The notes below the pieces were generated by a model. It worked only from the letters and a program-made list of their open reading frames with translations, made no database searches and was not told the origin of the DNA. The position numbers and the translations under genes were made by a program. Source: Streptomyces mashuensis (GTDB taxonomy: Bacteria; Actinomycetota; Actinomycetes; Streptomycetales; Streptomycetaceae). From it: DNA of 64,000 nucleotides. Shown here piece by piece: positions 8,093 to 18,630 of this stretch (position 1 is the stretch's first letter; every line of letters starts with the position of its first letter). Location of the stretch: the NCBI RefSeq assembly GCF_014654785.1, contig NZ_BNBD01000001.1, positions 620,001 to 684,000 on the forward strand, read 5' to 3'.

Positions 8093-9157
8093 GTGACATC
8101 GGCGATCCCAGCTGTCGACACCGCGGGCGTGCGCGCCCTGCTGGAGCGCGGACGGACGCTTGCCACGCCGGTGCTGCGTGCCGCCGTGGCCCGGCTCGCC
8201 GCACCCATGGACGCCGTCGCCGCCTACCACTTCGGCTGGACCGACGCCCAGGGCCGCCCGGTCTCCGGCGACGGCGGCAAGGCCGTGCGCCCCGCCCTGG
8301 CCCTGCTCTCCGCCGAGGCCGCCGGCGCCGCCGCCGAGGTGGGCGTCCCCGGCGCGGTCGCCGTGGAGCTGGTGCACAACTTCTCCCTGCTGCACGACGA
8401 CCTCATGGACGGCGACGAGCAGCGCCGCCACCGCGACACGGTGTGGAAGGCGTACGACCCCGCCCAGGCCATCCTCGTCGGCGACGCGCTGTTCGCGCTG
8501 GCCAACGAGGTGCTGCTGGAGCTCGGCACGGTCGAGGCCGGCCGGGCCACGCGCCGGCTGACCACCGCGACCCGCAAGCTCATCGACGGGCAGGCCCAGG
8601 ACATCTCCTACGAGCACCGCGAGCGGGTCACCGTCGAGGAGTGCCTGGAGATGGAGGGCAACAAGACCGGCGCCCTGCTGGCCTGCGCCTGCTCCATCGG
8701 CGCGGTCCTCGGCGGCGCCGACGACCGTACGGCGGACACGCTGGAGGCGTACGGCTACCACCTGGGCCTGGCCTTCCAGGCCGTCGACGACCTGCTGGGC
8801 ATCTGGGGCGACCCGGAGGCCACCGGCAAGCAGACCTGGAGCGACCTGCGGCAGCGCAAGAAGTCCCTCCCGGTGGTCGCCGCGCTCGCCGCCGGCGGGC
8901 CGGCCTCCGAGCGGCTGGCCGCGATGCTCGCCGCCGACGCGAAGCTCACGGAGGCCCAGGCCGCCGACTTCGACGAGGAGGAGTTCGCCACCCGCGCGGC
9001 ACTGATCGAGGAGGCCGGCGGCCGGGAGTGGACCTCCCAGGAGGCCCGCCGCCAGCACGCCACCGCCCTGGAGTCGCTGGACCGGGTCGACATGCCCGCC
9101 GAGGTCCGGGCGCAGCTCGTCGCGCTCGCCGACTTCGTCGTCGTACGGAAGAGTTGA
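8093..9157 (+). CDS. polyprenyl (farnesyl/geranylgeranyl) diphosphate synthase
   Basis: A 354-residue all-alpha trans-prenyltransferase. The first Asp-rich motif is LLHDDLMDGDEQRRH (DDxxD) and the second is FQAVDDLLGIWGDP (DDxxG); KAVRP at the N-terminal side binds the diphosphate. In this operon it should supply farnesyl diphosphate to HpnD. GTG 8093 follows AGAGGAG by five bases and is my choice. ATG 8018, which overlaps the hpnE stop as ATGA, would add 25 residues of low complexity and is the alternative. A 130-base gap without a clear promoter precedes shc. Confidence 0.88.
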   Translation: MTSAIPAVDTAGVRALLERGRTLATPVLRAAVARLAAPMDAVAAYHFGWTDAQGRPVSGDGGKAVRPALALLSAEAAGAAAEVGVPGAVAVELVHNFSLLHDDLMDGDEQRRHRDTVWKAYDPAQAILVGDALFALANEVLLELGTVEAGRATRRLTTATRKLIDGQAQDISYEHRERVTVEECLEMEGNKTGALLACACSIGAVLGGADDRTADTLEAYGYHLGLAFQAVDDLLGIWGDPEATGKQTWSDLRQRKKSLPVVAALAAGGPASERLAAMLAADAKLTEAQAADFDEEEFATRAALIEEAGGREWTSQEARRQHATALESLDRVDMPAEVRAQLVALADFVVVRKS

Positions 9158-9288
9158 CCACCACGGAAGCGTTGACCCCGGCGGAACCCCCCGCCGGCAC
9201 CTGACACCGGCTGAAGCAGCCCCCGAAGTACAGCATCACCAGCAGTACGGCAGAGAAGAGAGAGACTCACTGCGTTAGGGGAAAGCAC

Positions 9289-11283
9289 ATGACAGCGACG
9301 ACCGACGGCAGCGGGGTGGGACATCCCTCCCGCGGGGCCGAGGCCGGCTCCCCGGACACCGTCCTGACCACACGTCAGGCGGCCGGGGAGGCCACCGCCC
9401 GGGCCGTCGAGCACCTCCTCGCCCGCCAGGACGCGCAGGGCTGGTGGAAGGGCGACCTGGAGACCAACGTCACCATGGACGCCGAGGACCTGCTGCTCCG
9501 TCAGTTCCTGGGCATCTCCGACAAGGCGACCACCGAGGCCGCCGCCCGCTGGATCCGCTCCCGGCAGCTCCCCGACGGGCCCTGGCCCACCTTCCACGGC
9601 GGCCCGGGGGAGCTGTCCGCCACCGTCGAGGCGTACGTGGCGCTGCGGCTCGCGGGCGACGCCCCCGACGCCCCCCACATGGCCGCCGCCTCCGCCTGGG
9701 TCCGGGACCGCGGCGGCATCGCCGCCGCCCGCGTCTTCACCCGCATCTGGCTGGCCCTCTTCGGCTGGTGGCGCTGGGAGGACGTGCCCGAGCTGCCACC
9801 CGAGCTGATCTTCCTTCCCAAGCGGTTCCCGCTCAACCTCTACGACTTCGGCCAGTGGGCCCGGCAGACCATCGTCCCGCTCACCATCGTCTCCGCGCTC
9901 CGGCCCGTACGGCCCGCGCCCTTCGCCCTGGACGAGCTGCACACCGACCCCCGCCGGCCCAACCCGCCGCGCCCCCTCGCCCCCGCCACCACCTGGGACG
10001 GTTTCTTCCAGCGCGTCGACAAGGCCCTGCACCGCTACCGCAAGGTCGCCGTGCGCCCCCTGCGGCGCGCCGCCCTCAACGCGGCGGCCCGCTGGATCGT
10101 CGAGCGGCAGGAGAACGACGGGTGCTGGGGCGGCATCCAGCCGCCCGCCGTCTACTCGGTCATCGCCCTCCACCTGCTCGGCTACGACCTCCAGCACCCC
10201 GTGCTGCGGGCCGGCCTCGAGTCGCTGGACCGTTTCGCCGTCTGGCACGAGGACGGCCCGGACGGCGCCCCGGTGCGCATGGTCGAGGCGTGCCAGTCGC
10301 CGGTGTGGGACACCTGCCTGGCCGTCATCGCGCTCGCCGACGCAGGCCTGCCCCGCGACCACCCGGCGCTGGTGAAGGCCGCCGACTGGATGCTGGACGA
10401 GCAGGTGCTGCGGCCCGGCGACTGGGCCGTGCGCCGCCCCGGGCTGCCCCCGGGCGGCTGGTCCTTCGAGTTCCACAACGACCACTACCCCGACGTCGAC
10501 GACACCGCCGAGGTGGTCCTCGCCCTCACCCGCGTGGACCATCCCGACCCCAGCCGGCTGGAACGGGCCCTGGAGCGCGCCGCCCGCTGGACCGCGGGGA
10601 TGCAGTCGCGCAACGGTGCCTGGGCCGCGTTCGACGCCGACAACACCAGCCCCTTCCCCAACCGGCTGCCGTTCTGCGACTTCGGCGAGGTCATCGACCC
10701 GCCCTCCGCCGACGTCACCGCCCACGTCGTGGAGATGTTCGCCCACCTGGGCCGCGGCCACGACCCGCGGGCCCGGCGCGGCATCGAGTGGCTGCTCGCC
10801 GAACAGGAGGAGAGCGGCTCCTGGTTCGGCCGCTGGGGCGTCAACCACGTCTACGGCACCGGATCGGTCGTCCCCGCCCTCGTGGCCGCGGGACTGCCCA
10901 CCGCCCACCCGGCGATCCGGCGCGCGGTCGACTGGCTGCGGAAGGTGCAGAACCCCGACGGCGGCTGGGGCGAGGACCTGCGCTCGTACCGCGACCCCGG
11001 CTGGATCGGCAAGGGCGCCTCCACCGCCTCCCAGACCGCCTGGGCGCTGCTGGCCCTGCTGGCCGCGGGCGAGCGGGACAGCGAGGCCGTGGACCGCGGC
11101 GTGACCTGGCTGGCCGCCACCCAGCGGCCCGACGGCTCCTGGGACGAGCCGTACTTCACCGGCACCGGCTTCCCCTGGGACTTCTCCATCAACTACCACC
11201 TGTACCGGCAGGTGTTCCCGCTCACCGCCCTCGGCCGCTACCTGCACGGCGAGCCCCTCCCGGGCACCCGGCCGGAGCGCTGA
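9289..11283 (+). CDS. shc: squalene-hopene cyclase
   Basis: A 664-residue class II triterpene cyclase, the usual length, that cyclises squalene to hopene/hopanol at the membrane. The acid motif DxDD is YPDVDDTAEV (about residue 402). Several QW repeats stabilise the double alpha-barrel, for example QDAQGWW, QENDGCWGG, QNPDGGWGE and QRPDGSW. AGGGGAAAG precedes the ATG. The TGA shares a base with the hpnG ATG (TGATG). This gene defines the operon as hopanoid biosynthesis. Confidence 0.96.
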   Translation: MTATTDGSGVGHPSRGAEAGSPDTVLTTRQAAGEATARAVEHLLARQDAQGWWKGDLETNVTMDAEDLLLRQFLGISDKATTEAAARWIRSRQLPDGPWPTFHGGPGELSATVEAYVALRLAGDAPDAPHMAAASAWVRDRGGIAAARVFTRIWLALFGWWRWEDVPELPPELIFLPKRFPLNLYDFGQWARQTIVPLTIVSALRPVRPAPFALDELHTDPRRPNPPRPLAPATTWDGFFQRVDKALHRYRKVAVRPLRRAALNAAARWIVERQENDGCWGGIQPPAVYSVIALHLLGYDLQHPVLRAGLESLDRFAVWHEDGPDGAPVRMVEACQSPVWDTCLAVIALADAGLPRDHPALVKAADWMLDEQVLRPGDWAVRRPGLPPGGWSFEFHNDHYPDVDDTAEVVLALTRVDHPDPSRLERALERAARWTAGMQSRNGAWAAFDADNTSPFPNRLPFCDFGEVIDPPSADVTAHVVEMFAHLGRGHDPRARRGIEWLLAEQEESGSWFGRWGVNHVYGTGSVVPALVAAGLPTAHPAIRRAVDWLRKVQNPDGGWGEDLRSYRDPGWIGKGASTASQTAWALLALLAAGERDSEAVDRGVTWLAATQRPDGSWDEPYFTGTGFPWDFSINYHLYRQVFPLTALGRYLHGEPLPGTRPER

Positions 11284-11930
11284 TGAACCCCGGCACGGTC
11301 CCCGCCCCGCCCGCCCCGCTGCTGGTCGCCTGCGCGCTCGGCATCGAACGCCTGGCGCTGCGCGGCGGCCAGGACGAGGCGGCCGGGCCCGTCACCGTGC
11401 TCCGCACGGGGATGGGCCCGCAGGCGGCGGACCGTGCCGTCACCCGCGCCCTGGCCACGCCCGGCCTCGGCGCCGCCGCCGTGATCGCCACCGGCTTCTG
11501 CGCCGGCCTGGCCCCCGGCATGCACCCCGGCGACCTCGTCGTGGCCGACGAGACCCGCGACGGGCGGGGGCGCACCGAGTGCGTCGGCGTCGAGCTGCTC
11601 GCCAAGGAGCTGGCCGAGGCCGTGCCGCGGCGCGTCATCCACACCGGGCCGCTGGTCGGCTCCGACCACGTGGTGCGCGGCGCCGAACGGGCGGCCCTGC
11701 ACGCCGCCGGCGCGCTGGCGGTGGACATGGAATCCGCGGCCACCCTGCGCAGCGCGGTACGGGCGGGCGCCCGCCCGGTTGCCGCCGTACGAGTGGTCGT
11801 GGACGCACCGGAGCACGAACTCGTACGCATCGGGACCCTGCGCGGTGGAATATCAGCCTTCCGTGTGTTGCGCACCGTCCTTCCCGCCTTTTTCGAATGG
11901 CACCGTTCCTTGCTGCTCCCCAGGAGGTGA
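11283..11930 (+). CDS. hpnG: adenosylhopane nucleosidase/phosphorylase HpnG
   Basis: A 215-residue member of the nucleoside phosphorylase superfamily. HpnG removes adenine from adenosylhopane to give a ribosylhopane species. The phosphorylase-like marks are [20 protein letters not shown] and [11 protein letters not shown] with the ribose-binding Met-Glu. It starts one base into the shc stop and ends six bases before hpnH. Confidence 0.9.
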   Translation: MNPGTVPAPPAPLLVACALGIERLALRGGQDEAAGPVTVLRTGMGPQAADRAVTRALATPGLGAAAVIATGFCAGLAPGMHPGDLVVADETRDGRGRTECVGVELLAKELAEAVPRRVIHTGPLVGSDHVVRGAERAALHAAGALAVDMESAATLRSAVRAGARPVAAVRVVVDAPEHELVRIGTLRGGISAFRVLRTVLPAFFEWHRSLLLPRR

Positions 11931-11935
11931 GCCAG

Positions 11936-12958
11936 ATGGCCATGCCGCTCCGCCAGACCGTCCGGGTCGGTACCTATCTCTTCCAGCAGAAGCTGCGGAA
12001 GCGGGAGAAGTTCCCGCTCATCGTGGAACTGGAGCCGCTCTTCGCCTGCAACCTCAAGTGCGAGGGCTGCGGGAAGATCCAGCATCCGGCCGGGGTGCTC
12101 AAACAGCGCATGCCGGTGGCGCAGGCGGTCGGCGCGGTGCTGGAATCCGGCGCGCCGATGGTCTCCATCGCCGGCGGCGAACCGCTGATGCACCCTCAGA
12201 TCGACGAGATCGTGCGGCAGCTGGTGGCCCGCCGGAAGTACGTCTTCCTGTGCACCAACGCCCTGCTGATGCGCAAGAAGCTGGAGAAGTTCACCCCGTC
12301 CCGCTACTTCGCGTTCGCCGTGCACATCGACGGGCTGCGGGAGCGGCACGACGAGTCGGTGGCCAAGGAGGGCGTGTTCGACGAGGCGGTGGCGGCCATC
12401 AAGGAGGCCAAGCGGCGCGGCTTCCGGGTCACCACCAACTCGACGTTCTTCAACACCGACACCCCGCAGACCGTCGTCGAGGTGCTCGACTACCTCAACG
12501 ACGAGCTGCAGGTGGACGAGATGATGATCTCGCCCGCCTACGCCTACGAGAAGGCGCCCGACCAGGAGCACTTCCTGGGCGTGGAGCAGACCCGGGAGCT
12601 GTTCCGGAAGGCGTTCGCCGGCGGCAACCGGCGGCGCTGGCGCCTCAACCACAGCCCGCTCTTCCTCGACTTCCTGGAGGGCAAGGCGGACTTCCCGTGC
12701 ACCGCCTGGGCGATCCCCAACTACTCCCTCTTCGGCTGGCAGCGCCCCTGCTACCTGATGAGCGACGGGTACGTGCCGACGTACCGGCAGCTCATCGAGG
12801 AGACCGACTGGGAGAAGTACGGGCGGGGCAAGGACCCGCGGTGCGCCAACTGCATGGCGCACTGCGGCTACGAGCCCACCGCCGTCCTGGCCACGATGGG
12901 CTCGCTCAAGGAGTCGCTGCGCGCGGCCCGCGAGACCGTCTCGGGCAACCGGGGCTGA
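11936..12958 (+). CDS. hpnH: adenosylhopane-forming radical SAM enzyme HpnH
   Basis: A 340-residue radical SAM protein that adds a 5'-deoxyadenosyl group to hopene. The cluster motif CNLKCEGC (CxxxCxxC) is near residues 39-46, and [11 protein letters not shown] is the GGE/SAM motif. A SPASM-like Cys-rich tail ([12 protein letters not shown]) is characteristic of HpnH. AGGAGGTGAG, a near-perfect ribosome site, lies before ATG 11936; ATG 11942 is a less well-spaced alternative. Together with HpnG and HpnO it completes side-chain building. Confidence 0.94.
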   Translation: MAMPLRQTVRVGTYLFQQKLRKREKFPLIVELEPLFACNLKCEGCGKIQHPAGVLKQRMPVAQAVGAVLESGAPMVSIAGGEPLMHPQIDEIVRQLVARRKYVFLCTNALLMRKKLEKFTPSRYFAFAVHIDGLRERHDESVAKEGVFDEAVAAIKEAKRRGFRVTTNSTFFNTDTPQTVVEVLDYLNDELQVDEMMISPAYAYEKAPDQEHFLGVEQTRELFRKAFAGGNRRRWRLNHSPLFLDFLEGKADFPCTAWAIPNYSLFGWQRPCYLMSDGYVPTYRQLIEETDWEKYGRGKDPRCANCMAHCGYEPTAVLATMGSLKESLRAARETVSGNRG

Positions 12959-12963
12959 CGGCC

Positions 12964-14130
12964 GTGGCCCTCCATGAGCCCGTGTCGCTCGGCGTGCCGT
13001 CCGTTCCGGTCAGGCTCGCCGAGCGGCGGGTGAGCCGGAAGATCCAGGTCGGCTCGGTTGCCGTGGGTGGCGACGCGCCGGTGTCGGTGCAGTCGATGAC
13101 GACGACCCGCACCTCGGACATCGGTGCGACGCTCCAGCAGATCGCGGAGCTGACGGCGTCGGGCTGCCAGATCGTGCGGGTGGCCTGCCCGACGCAGGAC
13201 GACGCGGATGCGCTGCCGGTCATTGCGAAGAAGTCGCAGATCCCGGTGATCGCGGACATCCACTTCCAGCCGAAGTACGTGTTCGCGGCGATCGACGCGG
13301 GCTGTGCGGCGGTGCGGGTGAACCCGGGCAACATCAAGCAGTTCGACGACAAGGTCAAGGAGATCGCCAAGGCGGCCTCCGACGCCGGCACGCCCATCCG
13401 GATCGGCGTGAACGCCGGGTCGCTGGATAGGCGGCTGCTGCAGAAGTACGGCAAGGCCACCCCGGAGGCGCTGGTGGAGTCGGCGTTGTGGGAGGCGTCG
13501 CTGTTCGAGGAGCACGGTTTCCGTGACATCAAGATCTCGGTCAAGCACAACGACCCGGTCGTGATGATCAATGCTTACCGTCAGCTGGCGGCGCAGTGCG
13601 ATTACCCGCTGCACCTGGGTGTGACGGAGGCGGGGCCGGCGTTCCAGGGCACGGTGAAGTCGGCGGTGGCGTTCGGTGCGCTGCTGAGCGAGGGCATCGG
13701 TGACACGATCCGGGTGTCGCTGTCGGCGCCGCCGGCGGAGGAGATCAAGGTCGGTATCCAGATCCTGGAGTCGCTGGGCCTGCGGCAGCGCCGGCTGGAG
13801 ATCGTCTCGTGCCCGTCCTGTGGTCGTGCGCAGGTGGATGTGTACAAGCTGGCGGACGAGGTGACCGCGGGTCTGGAGGGCATGGAGGTGCCCCTGCGCG
13901 TCGCGGTGATGGGCTGTGTCGTCAACGGCCCGGGTGAGGCCCGTGAGGCCGACCTGGGTGTGGCGTCCGGCAACGGCAAGGGCCAGATCTTCGTCAAGGG
14001 CGAGGTCATCAAGACCGTGCCCGAATCCAGGATCGTCGAGACCCTCATCGAGGAAGCGACGAGGCTCGCCGGGCAGATGGCGGGGAAGGACGGCGCCCGC
14101 TCCGGGACCCCCGCCGTCACCGTCCACTGA
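12964..14130 (+). CDS. ispG: 4-hydroxy-3-methylbut-2-enyl diphosphate synthase (IspG/GcpE)
   Basis: A 388-residue [4Fe-4S] enzyme of the MEP pathway converting methylerythritol cyclodiphosphate to HMBPP. The TIM-barrel start [14 protein letters not shown], the cluster Cys pair in [12 protein letters not shown] and the third Cys in [11 protein letters not shown] are all present. Being inside the hopanoid operon, it is most likely a dedicated second copy beside a housekeeping ispG elsewhere. From about 13060 to 13980 its codons favour gcg, ggt, cgt and gtg, unlike the gcc/ggc-rich neighbours, which may reflect exchange with that other copy. GTG 12964 is five bases after the hpnH stop. Confidence 0.93.
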   Translation: MALHEPVSLGVPSVPVRLAERRVSRKIQVGSVAVGGDAPVSVQSMTTTRTSDIGATLQQIAELTASGCQIVRVACPTQDDADALPVIAKKSQIPVIADIHFQPKYVFAAIDAGCAAVRVNPGNIKQFDDKVKEIAKAASDAGTPIRIGVNAGSLDRRLLQKYGKATPEALVESALWEASLFEEHGFRDIKISVKHNDPVVMINAYRQLAAQCDYPLHLGVTEAGPAFQGTVKSAVAFGALLSEGIGDTIRVSLSAPPAEEIKVGIQILESLGLRQRRLEIVSCPSCGRAQVDVYKLADEVTAGLEGMEVPLRVAVMGCVVNGPGEAREADLGVASGNGKGQIFVKGEVIKTVPESRIVETLIEEATRLAGQMAGKDGARSGTPAVTVH

Positions 14131-14178
14131 CCGGCGGGAGCGAGACCACGAGCCAGACATCGAGGAGGAGGGGCCGGA

Positions 14179-16128
14179 GTGTCGTTGCTGGAGAACATCC
14201 GCGGTCCGCACGACCTGAAGGCACTGGACGGCGAGGAGCTGACCGACCTCGCCGAGGAGATCCGTCACTTCCTGGTCCACGCCGTGGCCCGCACCGGCGG
14301 GCACCTCGGGCCCAATCTCGGCGTGGTCGAGCTGACCATCGCCCTGCACCGCGTCTTCGACTCGCCCGCCGACAGGATCCTGTGGGACACCGGCCACCAG
14401 GCGTACGTCCACAAACTCCTCACCGGCCGCCAGGACTTCTCCAAACTGCGCGCCAAGGGCGGCCTGTCCGGCTACCCCTCACGGGCCGAGTCCGAGCACG
14501 ACGTCATCGAGAACAGCCACGCCTCCACCGTCCTGAGCTGGGCCGACGGCCTCGCCAAGGCCAACGAGGTGCTCGGCCGCTGGAACCGGCACGTCGTCGC
14601 CGTCGTCGGTGACGGCGCCCTCACCGGCGGCATGGCCTGGGAGGCGCTCAACAACATCGCCGCCGCCCGCGACCGGCAACTGATCATCGTCGTCAACGAC
14701 AACGAGCGCTCCTACGCGCCCACCATCGGCGGCCTCGCCGACCACCTGGCCACCCTGCGCACCACCGACGGCTACGAACGCCTGCTGTCCTGGGGCAAGG
14801 AGCTCCTCGACCGCACCCCCGTCGTGGGCCGTCCCCTGTACGAGTCGCTGCACGGCGCCAAGAAGGGCTTCAAGGACGCCTTCGCGCCCCAGGGCATGTT
14901 CGAGGACCTCGGCCTGAAGTACGTCGGGCCCATAGACGGGCACGACATCGCCGCGGTCGAGTCCGCGCTGCGCCGCGCCAAGCGCTTCCACGGCCCCGTG
15001 CTCGTCCACTGCCGTACGCAGAAGGGCCGCGGCTACGCGCCGGCGCTGGAGGACGAGGCCGACCGCTTCCACACCGTCGGCATCACCGACCCCCGCACCG
15101 GCGAGCCGCTCCGGCCCTCCGCCGGCACGTCGTGGACATCGGTCTTCGGCGACGAGATGGTGCGGATCGGCACCGAACGACCCGACGTCGTGGCGATCAC
15201 CGCCGCCATGATGGGCCCGGTCGGGCTGCAGAAGTTCGCCGCCGCCCACCCCGGCCGCGTCTGGGACGTCGGCATCGCCGAGCAGCACGCCGCGACCTCC
15301 GCGGCCGGCCTGGCCACCGGCGGCCTCCACCCGGTCGTCGCCGTCTACGCCACGTTCCTCAACCGCGCCTTCGACCAGGTGCTGATGGACGTCGCCCTGC
15401 ACAAGTGCGGCGTCACGTTCGTCCTGGACCGGGCCGGCGTCACCGGCACCGACGGGCCCAGCCACAACGGCATGTGGGACCTGTCCGTCCTCCAGGTCGT
15501 CCCCGGCCTGCGCATCGCCGCGCCCCGCGACGCCTCCCAGCTGCGCGCGCAGCTGCGCGAGGCCGTCGGCGTGGACGACGCCCCCACCGTCGTCCGCTTC
15601 CCCAAGGAGGACGTCGGCCCCGACATCCCCGCGGTCGGCCGCGTCGGCGGGATGGACGTCCTGGCCCGGCCCGGCACCGGCGACGAGGACGTCCCCGGTG
15701 CCGAGGGCGCCGACGTGCTGCTGGTGGCCGTCGGCACCATGGCCGGCGTCGCCCTGGAGGCCGCCGAGCTGCTCGCGGCCCGCGGCGTGACCTGCACCGT
15801 CGTCGACCCCCGCTGGGTCAAGCCCGTCGACGCCGCGCTGCCCGCCCTGGCCGCACGCCACCGCATGGTCGCCGTGGCCGAGGACAACAGCCGTACCGGA
15901 GGCGTCGGCTGGGCCGTGGACCAGGCCCTCCGCGACGCGGGCGTCGACCTGCCGGTCCGTACCTTCGGCATCCCCGAGCAGTTCCTCGCGCACGCCAAGC
16001 GCGCCGAGGTGCTCGCCGACATCGGGCTCACGCCCGCCGAGATCGCCGGGCGGATCAGCGCCGCCCTGCGCACCACGGAGCCCCGCCGGCGGGCCTCCGT
16101 GGCCGTGAAGGAGAACGACGACGCATGA
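14179..16128 (+). CDS. dxs: 1-deoxy-D-xylulose-5-phosphate synthase
   Basis: A 649-residue thiamine-diphosphate enzyme that condenses pyruvate and glyceraldehyde-3-phosphate, the first MEP step. The ThDP motif begins at [17 protein letters not shown]. The catalytic Glu lies in [16 protein letters not shown], and [15 protein letters not shown] holds an active-site His. GAGGAGGAGGGG precedes GTG 14179. As with ispG, this is probably the hopanoid-linked second copy, raising isoprenoid supply when the operon is on. The stop overlaps the hpnO start (ATGA). Confidence 0.95.
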   Translation: MSLLENIRGPHDLKALDGEELTDLAEEIRHFLVHAVARTGGHLGPNLGVVELTIALHRVFDSPADRILWDTGHQAYVHKLLTGRQDFSKLRAKGGLSGYPSRAESEHDVIENSHASTVLSWADGLAKANEVLGRWNRHVVAVVGDGALTGGMAWEALNNIAAARDRQLIIVVNDNERSYAPTIGGLADHLATLRTTDGYERLLSWGKELLDRTPVVGRPLYESLHGAKKGFKDAFAPQGMFEDLGLKYVGPIDGHDIAAVESALRRAKRFHGPVLVHCRTQKGRGYAPALEDEADRFHTVGITDPRTGEPLRPSAGTSWTSVFGDEMVRIGTERPDVVAITAAMMGPVGLQKFAAAHPGRVWDVGIAEQHAATSAAGLATGGLHPVVAVYATFLNRAFDQVLMDVALHKCGVTFVLDRAGVTGTDGPSHNGMWDLSVLQVVPGLRIAAPRDASQLRAQLREAVGVDDAPTVVRFPKEDVGPDIPAVGRVGGMDVLARPGTGDEDVPGAEGADVLLVAVGTMAGVALEAAELLAARGVTCTVVDPRWVKPVDAALPALAARHRMVAVAEDNSRTGGVGWAVDQALRDAGVDLPVRTFGIPEQFLAHAKRAEVLADIGLTPAEIAGRISAALRTTEPRRRASVAVKENDDA

Positions 16129-17561
16129 CGGCAGAGACCACCACCCCCGACGCCGGCCCCACCCCCACGGCGCGGCGTCCCTCCTTCGACCTGGCCCGGC
16201 TGCTGGCCGAGCGCGGCGCCGAACGGTACGAGCTGCACACCCGCCACCTCAACCACCAGCTGCCGCGCATGCTGCGCACCATCGGCTTCGACAAGGTCTA
16301 CGAACGGGCCGAGGGCGCCTACTTCTGGGACGCCGACGGCCAGGACTACCTCGACATGCTCGCCGGCTTCGGGGTGATGGGCCTGGGCCGCCACCACCCC
16401 GTCGTCCGCAGGGCACTGCACGACGTCCTGGACGCCTCACTGGCCGACCTCACCCGCTTCGACTGCCCGCCGCTGCCCGGCCTGCTCGCCGAGCGGCTGC
16501 TCGCCCACACCCCGCACCTGGACCGGGTGTTCTTCGGCAACAGCGGCACCGAGGCCGTCGAGACCGCGCTGAAGTTCGCCCGCTGCGCCACCGGCAGGCC
16601 CCGCGTCCTCTACTGCGAGCACGCCTTCCACGGCCTCACCGCCGGCTCCCTCTCCGTCAACGGGGAGGGAGGGTTCCGCGACGGCTTCGGCCCGCTGCTC
16701 CCCGACACCGCCGTACCGCTGGGCGACCTGGACGCGCTGGAGCGCGAGCTGCGCCGCGGCGACGTCGCGGCCCTCGTCGTCGAACCGGTCCAGGGCAAGG
16801 GCGTGTTCCTGCCCCCGCCCGGCTGGCTGCACGCCGCCCAGGAGCTGCTGCACCGGCACAAGGCGCTGCTCGTCGCCGACGAGGTGCAGACGGGCCTGGG
16901 CCGCACCGGCGAGTTCTTCGCCTACCAGCACGAGACGGGCGTCGAGCCCGACCTGGTCTGCGTGGCCAAGTCCCTCTCCGGCGGCTACGTGCCCGTCGGC
17001 GCGACGCTCGGCAAGGACTGGATCTTCAAGAAGGTCTACTCCTCCATGGACCGGGTCCTCGTCCACTCGGCGAGCTTCGGGTCCAACGCGCAGGCGATGG
17101 CCGCGGGCCTGGCGGTCCTCGCCGTCATGGAGGACGAGGGCATCGTCGCCAACGCCCGCACCACCGGCGAGCTGCTGCGCTCCCGCCTGGCGGCGCTCAC
17201 CGCCAAGTACGAGCTGCTGCACGACGTCCGCGGCCGCGGCCTGATGATCGGCATCGAGTTCGGCCGGCCCTCGTCGCTGCGCCTGCGCAGCCGCTGGACG
17301 ATGCTGCAGGCGGCCCGCAAGGGCCTGTTCGCGCAGATGGTGGTGGTGCCGCTGCTCCAGAAGCACCGCATCCTCACCCAGGTCTCCGGCGACCACCTCG
17401 AAGTGATCAAGCTGATCCCGCCGCTGATCATCGGGGAGAAGGAGGTGGACCGCTTCGTGGACGCGTTCACCGCCGTGATGGACGACGCGCACAACGGCGG
17501 CGGCCTGATGTGGGACTTCGGCCGCACCCTGGTGAAGCAGGCGGTGTCGGGCGGGCGCTGA
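16125..17561 (+). CDS. hpnO: PLP-dependent aminotransferase HpnO (bacteriohopane side chain)
   Basis: A 478-residue class III (ornithine/acetylornithine type) aminotransferase. [14 protein letters not shown] carries the Asp that binds the pyridine nitrogen, [10 protein letters not shown] carries the Schiff-base Lys, and [18 protein letters not shown] is the cofactor phosphate loop. In hopanoid loci HpnO converts the terminal aldehyde of ribosylhopane to the amine of aminobacteriohopanetriol. Last gene of the operon; a 22-bp perfect palindrome follows 30 bases later. Confidence 0.9.
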   Translation: MTAETTTPDAGPTPTARRPSFDLARLLAERGAERYELHTRHLNHQLPRMLRTIGFDKVYERAEGAYFWDADGQDYLDMLAGFGVMGLGRHHPVVRRALHDVLDASLADLTRFDCPPLPGLLAERLLAHTPHLDRVFFGNSGTEAVETALKFARCATGRPRVLYCEHAFHGLTAGSLSVNGEGGFRDGFGPLLPDTAVPLGDLDALERELRRGDVAALVVEPVQGKGVFLPPPGWLHAAQELLHRHKALLVADEVQTGLGRTGEFFAYQHETGVEPDLVCVAKSLSGGYVPVGATLGKDWIFKKVYSSMDRVLVHSASFGSNAQAMAAGLAVLAVMEDEGIVANARTTGELLRSRLAALTAKYELLHDVRGRGLMIGIEFGRPSSLRLRSRWTMLQAARKGLFAQMVVVPLLQKHRILTQVSGDHLEVIKLIPPLIIGEKEVDRFVDAFTAVMDDAHNGGGLMWDFGRTLVKQAVSGGR

Positions 17562-17590
17562 GCAGGCGGCGCTGAGGCGCGGTGCGCGCG

Positions 17591-17612
17591 GAGGGGCCGG
17601 CGCCGGCCCCTC
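17591..17612. terminator. bidirectional terminator between hpnO and the phosphatase gene
   Basis: GAGGGGCCGG and CCGGCCCCTC flank a CG centre, forming a perfect 22-bp palindrome between two convergent genes. There is no T-run, as is usual for Streptomyces terminators. Confidence 0.65.
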
Positions 17613-17628
17613 CCGTACCCGCCCCCGG

Positions 17629-18447
17629 TCAGTCCGTGAGCAGGTTGCGCCGCAGCCGCTCGCGGGTCTCCGGGGCCAGGCCCAGCCCCTCGGCCAGGTA
17701 CTTCTCCGTACCGCCCCAGGTCTCCTCGATCGCCGCGAACGCCGCCGCCAGGTACTCCGCGCGCGCCTCGAACAGCGGCGACAGCAGCTCCAGCGCCTCC
17801 GGGGAGCCGTAGCCGTCGGTGTCGTCTCCGCGCCGCACCCGGTAGCGGCGGTGCGGGGCGTTGGACTCCAGGTAGTCGGCCTCGATGACGTCGCGGCCGG
17901 CGCCCAGCGCCAGCAGCGTCACCGCCACCGTCAGCCCGGCCCGGTCCTTGCCCGCCGCGCAGTGCATCAGCGCGGGCACGGCGTCGTCGGCCAGGGCGTG
18001 CAGTACCTGGCTGTGCGCGGCCGTGCGGGTGGTGATGATCTCCCGGTACGAGTCGCACATCCGGCCCGCCGCCCGGCCCTCGCCCAGCACCGACCGCAGC
18101 TGCTCGGTGCCGCCCTCGCGCACCATCCGCCAGAACTCGCTGCCGTCCGCCGGGTCGCTCAGCGGGATGTTGACGTTCCGCACCCCCGCGAGGGCGACGT
18201 CCGGCCCCTCCAGCGCGATGTCGGCCGCGTTGCGGAAGTCGAAGACGGTGTGCAGGCCCAGCGAGTCCAGGAAGGCGGCGTCCGTCTCGGTGGCGTGCGC
18301 CAGGTGGCCGCTGCGGAACAGCACCCCCGGCCGCACCCGCCGCCCGCCGGCGACCGGCAGGCCGCCGAGGTCGCGGAAGTTGCGCACTCCCGTGAGGCCC
18401 GCCTCGGGGCCGGTTTCGGTGGACGGGACGTGCGGCGTCTGCGTCAC
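17629..18447 (-). CDS. tyrosine-protein phosphatase, Y_phosphatase3 type
   Basis: A 272-residue phosphatase. The P-loop HCAAGKDRAG (C-x5-R) is complete, and the N-terminal NFRDLGGLPV with FRSGHL is typical of the tyrosine/serine phosphatase family that includes mycobacterial PtpB. No signal peptide, so it is cytosolic or secreted without a classical signal. GAGGAG lies eight bases before GTG 18447; longer readings of the frame run into unlikely sequence. It converges on the hopanoid operon and is divergent from the SGNH hydrolase gene. Confidence 0.85.
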   Translation of the reverse strand: MTQTPHVPSTETGPEAGLTGVRNFRDLGGLPVAGGRRVRPGVLFRSGHLAHATETDAAFLDSLGLHTVFDFRNAADIALEGPDVALAGVRNVNIPLSDPADGSEFWRMVREGGTEQLRSVLGEGRAAGRMCDSYREIITTRTAAHSQVLHALADDAVPALMHCAAGKDRAGLTVAVTLLALGAGRDVIEADYLESNAPHRRYRVRRGDDTDGYGSPEALELLSPLFEARAEYLAAAFAAIEETWGGTEKYLAEGLGLAPETRERLRRNLLTD

Positions 18448-18574
18448 GGGGGAGCTCCTCGGGTCTCTGGGGCGGGTCCGGCGGGTCTGGCGGGTCTCCG
18501 GGGCCGACGCGTCATCGTATTCCTGCCGTATTCCTGCCGGCCCGTATCCATCGGGGTGGGATACATCACGGCAC

Positions 18575-18603
18575 GTCAACCCCTGGTTACGGTGGCGTAG
18601 GTC
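18575..18603 (+). promoter_or_regulatory. candidate promoter of the SGNH hydrolase gene
   Basis: GTCAAC (18575-18580) and TAGGTC (18598-18603) are separated by 17 bases. The -10 overlaps an inverted motif TTACGGTGGCGTAG with TACG and CGTA half-sites, which may bind a repressor. The start codon is at 18631. Confidence 0.35.
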
Positions 18604-18630
18604 ACTCCGCAAGGTGAAAGATGTACCGAC

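Noticed and set aside
9154..9177. Two TTGACC hexamers before shc as internal promoter -35 boxes
   Set aside because: No TANNNT -10 at suitable distance from either; shc is more simply read as part of the operon.
8755..11247. Long open frame of 830 codons on the minus strand across shc
   Set aside because: The plus strand encodes an unmistakable squalene-hopene cyclase. The antisense product is Gly/Ala/Arg/Val-rich, a usual consequence of high GC.
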